A stretch of 26,367 bases of DNA, from NCBI GenBank assembly GCA_035528235.1, contig DATKZB010000002.1, positions 1 through 26,367 on the forward strand, given 5' to 3'. Shown here one piece after another: positions 22,541 to 26,367 of the stretch. Origin of the DNA: DATKZB01 sp035528235. GTDB taxonomy: Bacteria; Planctomycetota; Phycisphaerae; FEN-1346. A program made the translations under genes and the position numbers. Position 1 is the first letter of the stretch. Each line of letters opens with the position of its first letter. The notes under the pieces were generated by a model. That model was not told where the DNA came from and ran no database searches. It was given only the letters and a program-made list of their open reading frames with translations.

Positions 22541-22564
22541 TCCTATAGTCGGCGTCGGATAGGA
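22541..22564. promoter_or_regulatory. Inverted repeat upstream of padR, candidate PadR operator
   Basis: TCCTAT (22541-22546) and ATAGGA (22559-22564) are perfect arms around 12 bp. It lies between a TTGACA box and the padR start, where an autorepressor would block transcription. Confidence 0.45.
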
Positions 22565-22589
22565 TGCCGTCGGGCGGAGGATCTGTCAA
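22561..22589 (-). promoter_or_regulatory. Putative padR operon promoter
   Basis: The minus strand has a perfect TTGACA (22589-22584), then 17 bp and CATCCT (22566-22561; 3/6). The operator-like repeat at 22541-22564 overlaps this -10 region. Confidence 0.45.
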
Positions 22590-22663
22590 GGATAATTCGA
22601 CGGCGCCGCGGCGGGGCGGCGCGGACACGCGGTGGCGCGGCCGTGTGCCTCGAAGCAAGACCC

Positions 22664-22685
22664 TGGTCACCCTTCGGGATGACCA
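22664..22685. repeat. Hairpin in gene-free stretch upstream of padR
   Basis: TGGTCA and TGACCA (6 bp) continue into CCC/GGG around a TTC loop, with one bulged A. It lies between the end of the gene remnant at 22724 and padR, so it may be a terminator or a dispersed repeat. Nothing else is recognised from 22590 to 22723. Confidence 0.35.
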
Positions 22686-22723
22686 TGCCACCCCATGCAC
22701 GGCCGGGAAACCTGGCCGGGGCG

Positions 22724-22827
22724 GCTACGCCTCGACGAGAACGCTGAAACGCCACGCCGGCGCGGGCAGCGTGCACTGGCTGCCCTTGGCGGCGGCGGTC
22801 AGCGCGAGCGACTTGCCGGAGATGAGG
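22724..22827 (-). pseudogene. Remnant: 3' end of a GH42-type gene, copy 1 of a 104-bp direct repeat
   Basis: On the minus strand this encodes LISGKSLALTAAAKGSQC and the rest of a 33-residue tail, ending in VEA-stop. The same tail, with Gln in place of one Lys, ends the truncated GH42-type gene at 25321. The two 104-bp copies (here and 25320-25423) differ at four bases. Upstream of the LISG point the frame continues but has no similarity to the other copy, so only the last 33 codons remain here. It is a duplication or recombination scar. Confidence 0.75.
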
Positions 22828-22869
22828 ATGCAGCATCGAGAATCGGCCTGTCGAAGCTCCCCAACGTGG

Positions 22870-22875
22870 TAGAAT
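22870..22875 (+). promoter_or_regulatory. Possible -10 box for the 731-residue protein gene
   Basis: TAGAAT matches TATAAT at 5/6; the -35 position (CTGTCG at 22848-22853) is weak. It would give a leader of about 120 nt containing a GGGTGC-AGA-GCACCC hairpin at 22957-22971. Confidence 0.3.
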
Positions 22876-23000
22876 CGGAAAGACTGCTGACGGCGATCGT
22901 CAACAGGAAGTCCTGTGGGAAATGTCGGATGAAAGGTCGTTACGCCAGACACATACGGGTGCAGAGCACCCACACGGCGCTCTCAGAGACGAGGACTTGA

Positions 23001-25196
23001 ATGAGCAAGGTCTCCTTTACGGGTGGCATGGCCACGGCGTCTTCCCGTGGGCATGGTTTCGCCCTGCTTGAGGCCCACGTCCTGATGGTCTGGACCTCGT
23101 GGCTGATTCTTGCGCTCGCCGTCCGTCCCGGCGTAGCGGGCGAGACGCCCCCTCGCGCGTGGACGCCCGACCTTCTTCGCAACGCTGCCGCCTGGCCGAA
23201 TGCCGACGCGGGCATCGCCGCCACGCCGGCCGGGCTGCGGGTCGAGGTGGCGGCCGGACGCAAGTTCGCCATCGCCGCGGTCTCGCGCCTTGCGCTGCCG
23301 AAGGACATGGGGCGCGTCCGGGTTCGCGTGGCCCAGGTCGGCGTCGAGGCGAAATGGTTCGTGCGGCTTTACGGAGAGTTGCGGCAGCCCGGCGATCGCC
23401 GCACGGTTGGCATCGCTCAGGACGAGACCGCTGCCGGGGAGCGCGTGTTCGATCTGGACCCGCGAATGCGTCAACTGCCCGACGCGCCGCTTCAACTTCA
23501 ACTTGGGGTCGAAGGCCCCCCCGGCGCGTTCGCTGTATTCGAAGACGTGGCTTTTCTGCCGCCGATTTCGAGACCCAACTGGCAGGCGCGAAAGGTCTTT
23601 CAACCCGGCCAGAAAGACATCGCCGCCGTGGAGTTGATGCCCAACCTTCCGGAGCCCTTTGAACTCGTGAACTGGCGAGAGAAGGCGCGGGCCTACGACC
23701 GATTCGTGTTCGACTCCGGCGCGAAAGGCGAGTTTCTGCCGCTCATGTGGCTCGACGAGTCGCGCCTCAACACCAGCCGGCCCACCTTCGGCATGCCCAG
23801 CTACGTTGGCGACCCGGCCCGAAGCGGTGAGCATCCCGGTGCTCAGGAGGGCATCACCTGCATGGGCGCCGTGCTCGGCGCGACGCTGGTGGGCATCGAC
23901 AAGAGCCGGCAGGAACACGACTACGTCCGCATGTGCGAAGCCTGGTTCAACTCCGGGAACGGCTTGAACCTGGTGCTCAACCTTCAGCGGCAGGAAACCG
24001 GCGGTTCGTTCTGGTATGAAATCTGGCCGCACATCGTCTTCTACGCGATCGCCGACCGGTATCCCGACAATCCTCGGCTCACCGAGATCACGCGCCTCAC
24101 GGCGGACCGCTGGCGCCAGGCGTGCCTCGACCTCGCGGACGCCAGCGGCGTGCCGGACTTCAACCACACGTCGTTCAACTTCCGCACCCGTAAGCCGATT
24201 GACAACGGCAAGTGGAAGGAACCCGATGCGGCCGCCGGCGTGGCGTGGCTGGCGTACGCGGCCTGGATGAAGTTCCGCGACCCGGATCATCTCGCCACCG
24301 CCGAGGGCTGCCTGACGTTCCTGCAAGGCTTGCCGAGCAACCCCTACTACGAAGTGCTCCTGCCTTACGGCACGCTTGTAGCCGCGCGCATGAACGCGGA
24401 ACTGGGCCGCGATTACGACACGGACCGGTTGCTCAACTGGTGCTTCGGCGTGAGTGACTGTCGCGGCGGCTGGGGCGTGACCGTGGGCAACTGGGGCGGC
24501 TACGACTGCGACGGGTTGCTGGGCAGCATTGACAACCGGGGCGGCTACGCCTTTGCCATGAACACGTTCGCCCAGGCCGGCGCGTTGGTGCCGCTGCCGC
24601 GCTACGACACCCGCTATGCCCGCGCCATCGGCAAGTGGATGCTGAACCTCGCCAACGCCGCGAGGCTGTTCTACCCGGGCGCGCTCCCGCCCGACCACGA
24701 AACCAGCGGCTTCTGGAAGGGCGACCCCCAGCACGTCATCGCCTACGAAGGACTGCGCCGCGAGTGGCGGGGCAAGAGCCCCTGCGCCACCGGCGACCCC
24801 GTGGCGATGAAGTGGGGCCCGAAGACGGACCTCGGCCTCTACGGCTCCGGCTACGTCGGACTGCTGGGCGCCCTGGTGTGCCCGACCAACGTGCCGCGCA
24901 TCCTCCAACTCGACTGCCTGGCCACCGACTTCTTCCGCAACAAGGCCTACCCTACGTTTCTCTGCTATAATCCGTATGCCGACGAGCGGAGTTTCGAGTT
25001 CGCCGTCGGGCTGCGGTCCGCCGACCTCTACGACGCCGTGACGCACCAGTTCGTGAAGCGCAACGTGCGGGAGAAAGCCACGCTCACGCTCCCCGCCGAC
25101 TCGGCCGTCGTCATCGTCATCGTGCCCGCCGGCGGCAACCTGACACGCAAGGGCAACCGGACGCTCGTCGATGGCGTGGTGGTGGATTGGCGTTAA
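23001..25196 (+). CDS. Large exported protein of unknown function (731 residues)
   Basis: I do not recognise the family. The N-terminus has a basic region, then GFALLEAHVLMVWTSWLILA (19-38), a hydrophobic stem. It could be a Sec signal cleaved near 46 (GVAG|ETPP), but GH-GFALLE also fits a prepilin cleavage site with Glu at +5. About 50-200 look beta-rich, like a carbohydrate-binding or jelly-roll domain. About 215-640 are rich in Trp, Tyr and regularly spaced helices (EIWPHIVFYAIADRYPDN, GVAWLAYAAWMKFRDPDHL, GGWGVTVGNWGGYDCDG), suggesting an alpha/alpha-toroid as in polysaccharide lyases and some glycosidases. A short beta domain ends it. GAGGA lies 7 nt before the ATG. It stands between two copies of a GH42-gene tail, in slightly lower-GC DNA than its neighbours, so it may be acquired and act in glycan breakdown. 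No clear terminator was seen at 25197-25320. Confidence 0.7.
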   Translation: MSKVSFTGGMATASSRGHGFALLEAHVLMVWTSWLILALAVRPGVAGETPPRAWTPDLLRNAAAWPNADAGIAATPAGLRVEVAAGRKFAIAAVSRLALPKDMGRVRVRVAQVGVEAKWFVRLYGELRQPGDRRTVGIAQDETAAGERVFDLDPRMRQLPDAPLQLQLGVEGPPGAFAVFEDVAFLPPISRPNWQARKVFQPGQKDIAAVELMPNLPEPFELVNWREKARAYDRFVFDSGAKGEFLPLMWLDESRLNTSRPTFGMPSYVGDPARSGEHPGAQEGITCMGAVLGATLVGIDKSRQEHDYVRMCEAWFNSGNGLNLVLNLQRQETGGSFWYEIWPHIVFYAIADRYPDNPRLTEITRLTADRWRQACLDLADASGVPDFNHTSFNFRTRKPIDNGKWKEPDAAAGVAWLAYAAWMKFRDPDHLATAEGCLTFLQGLPSNPYYEVLLPYGTLVAARMNAELGRDYDTDRLLNWCFGVSDCRGGWGVTVGNWGGYDCDGLLGSIDNRGGYAFAMNTFAQAGALVPLPRYDTRYARAIGKWMLNLANAARLFYPGALPPDHETSGFWKGDPQHVIAYEGLRREWRGKSPCATGDPVAMKWGPKTDLGLYGSGYVGLLGALVCPTNVPRILQLDCLATDFFRNKAYPTFLCYNPYADERSFEFAVGLRSADLYDAVTHQFVKRNVREKATLTLPADSAVVIVIVPAGGNLTRKGNRTLVDGVVVDWR

Positions 25197-25319
25197 CAGC
25201 CAATCGCGGCAATCTGCTTCCAAAAGCCTATCCCAGCAGGCTCTTCGTGCCGTTTCTGGAAAGATAGTGGGGCTTTTTCAAGCGGGTTCCACGGCTGGAA
25301 AGACCTTTCGGGAAGCGGC

Positions 25320-25423
25320 GCTACGCCTCAACGAGAACGCTGAAACGCCACGCCGGCGCCGGCAGCGTGCACTGGCTGCCCTGGGCGGCGGCGGTCAGCG
25401 CGAGCGACTTGCCGGAGATAAGG
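25320..25423. repeat. Copy 2 of the 104-bp direct repeat
   Basis: This is 96% identical (100 of 104 by eye) to 22724-22827, in the same orientation, 2,596 bp away. It spans the final codons of the GH42-type fragment. Recombination between the copies would delete the 731-residue gene. Confidence 0.85.
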
Positions 25424-26283
25424 TCGCGCAGGCGTCTGCCCCGGAAAAAGTCCCGCGCAAACCGCAGCCGCGCCCTGCTGCAGCCCGCCGGGAAGAACAC
25501 GAAGACGACCTTGCGGCCGTCGGCCTCGCCGTGCTTGGTATAGACGAACGCGTTGCGAGCGGGCCGCGGCGAGAGGACCTCCACCTGCGGCTCCCACCCG
25601 GCCCCGTGGACGAGGTCCCGGATGAACGCCTCGAACCCGGCGGTCGGCTGCTGCCGGTACGCCTCGCCCAGGTACCCGCCGCACAGGACCACCCGGCCCT
25701 TGCCCACGGGCACGTCAACCACCAGGCCGCCGTCCTTGCCGCGAGCCAGAACCTTGCCGCTGCCTTTCGTCCACGGGGTAAGCCACTGGGTGACGCCGAG
25801 CGAGCGCGTTCGGCCGCGCACCCTGGCGCGGATGGTGTCGCGCTCCAACGTCCGGCGGCCGACCTCGCGGATACCCGCCAACCGGGCCGTGAAACGGTCG
25901 GCCGGGTAGCGGTACAGACCGTCGGAGCCGAACGCGCCGCACTCCGACTCGGTCACGAGCGTGCCGCCCGCGCGGACGAAACGCTCGAAGGCCTCGGCCG
26001 TCTCGTCGTCGACGACGAGGGTGCGCGGCAGGAACAGGATTTTCATGCCCTCGAGCGCCTCCAGATGGCACTCCTCGACCAGGGCGTACGGGATGGAGCT
26101 GCGGACCAGCGCCCGGGCGTAGCCTTCAAGGGCCTTGCGGGCCCGGTCGGCGTTGCCCTCGATGGCCCAGTTATGGTAATAGGTCTGCGGGCTGAAGAGG
26201 ACACCCACCTCCGGCCGCGCGGGCCAGGGGTGTGGCAAGTTTTTCTGGCGCGCTGGTGTAGTTGTTGTTAGTCTTGCTTCCAC
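25321..26283 (-). pseudogene. 5'-truncated GH42 beta-galactosidase-type gene (trimerisation domain and C-terminus only)
   Basis: The open frame is 320 codons. From PARPEVGVLFSPQTYYHNWA it matches the GH42 trimerisation domain: ALEGYARALVRSSIPYALVEE, then LFLPRTLVVDDETAEAFERFV and RAGGTLVTESECGAFGSDG. A beta-rich C-terminal domain ends with the repeated tail. Full GH42 enzymes have an N-terminal TIM barrel of about 380 residues with both catalytic glutamates; that is missing. Upstream of about 26235 the DNA turns AT-richer and codes for an unrelated low-complexity start (ARLTTTTPARQK) from a GTG with no good ribosome site, with a stop in frame just before. It is therefore most likely a decayed gene cut by a rearrangement. 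A short stand-alone protein is the less likely alternative. Confidence 0.7.
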
Positions 26284-26313
26284 AAGGACTTACGTTTTAA
26301 GGAGGCGAGATAA

Positions 26314-26367
26314 ATGGGTAAGAACAAGCGGCTTACGGTGTCGGAGTTAAAGCGGGCGGTGGGACCG
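26314..26367 (+). CDS. Start of a gene of unknown function, truncated by the window end
   Basis: AAGGAGG followed by 8 nt and ATG opens a frame that stays open to the edge: MGKNKRLTVSELKRAVGP, 18 codons. The perfect ribosome site and the immediate lysine-rich start support a real gene. It follows the AT-richer junction at about 26236-26313 and is divergent from the GH42 fragment, so it may belong to the element that truncated it. The visible part is too short for a family call. Confidence 0.6.
   Translation, partial: MGKNKRLTVSELKRAVGP

Noticed and set aside
22725..22973. 82-codon minus-strand frame as an independent small gene
   Set aside because: Only its last 33 codons have a match, the tail of the GH42-type gene; the first 49 are unrelated intergenic sequence and there is no ribosome site.
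25197..25320. Terminator after the 731-residue gene
   Set aside because: Only 5-bp stems such as AGCCT/AGGCT were found and none is followed by a T run.
26314..26367. Resemblance of LTVSELKRAVGP to a eukaryotic splicing factor 3B subunit 2 segment
   Set aside because: The match is about ten residues of a common helix pattern, and the gene is cut at 18 codons, so it carries no weight.
1..26367. CRISPR array, tRNA, rRNA or intact insertion sequence
   Set aside because: No regularly spaced repeats, cloverleaf-like segments, conserved rRNA stretches or transposase motifs were found on either strand.

Overview
The window looks like chromosome from a high-GC Gram-negative bacterium of the Planctomycetes, most likely a Phycisphaerae-like member of the PVC group. 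This is inferred from gene content, not from a marker gene. The clues are a fused LpxC-FabZ lipid A protein, a Cys-type sulfatase with a Tat signal, two planctomycete-style pseudopilins ending in 'NHNGxGQNVLYLGGDV', a GH42-type fragment, and otherwise dense coding at roughly 70% GC. No rRNA, tRNA, CRISPR array or intact insertion sequence was seen.

Layout. (1) 1-6755, minus strand: a lipid A block transcribed leftwards, lpxD > lpxC-fabZ > lpxA > Gfo/Idh oxidoreductase > radical SAM protein > etfB (cut by the left edge). A good promoter (TTGCAT-N16-TATAAT) precedes lpxD. (2) 6767-8842: a ComEA-like helix-hairpin-helix protein (minus) diverges from a sulfatase (plus) across a short region with back-to-back promoters and a 9-bp-arm inverted repeat. 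(3) 8869-12118, minus: a GH10-like protein in which both catalytic glutamates appear replaced, then a MATE-family transporter. (4) 12195-14793, plus: ribE, pdxA and rsmA, tightly packed. (5) 14801-15832, minus: an extended SDR (sugar-nucleotide epimerase or 3-beta-HSD type). (6) 16101-20105, plus: two pseudopilins, a small kinase-fold protein and a GltS-like symporter. (7) 20125-22514, minus: a PadR-family regulator overlapping one long frame that joins an aquaglyceroporin to a COG0523/CobW metal-chaperone GTPase. (8) 22515-26367: an accessory-looking region. It holds a 731-residue exported protein of unknown function bracketed by a 104-bp direct repeat, a 5'-truncated GH42 beta-galactosidase-type gene, and the first 18 codons of another gene after an AT-richer junction.

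The most interesting parts are the PadR / aquaglyceroporin-GTPase unit, which may be a metal or metalloid homeostasis module; the catalytically degenerate GH10 protein; the repeat-flanked exported protein with a prepilin-like N-terminus; and a 31-bp-spaced direct repeat upstream of the pseudopilin genes. Several promoters can be read by eye, and two of them (ribE, comEA) imply leaderless or nearly leaderless mRNAs. All family calls come from recognising motifs in the translations; no database search was run.
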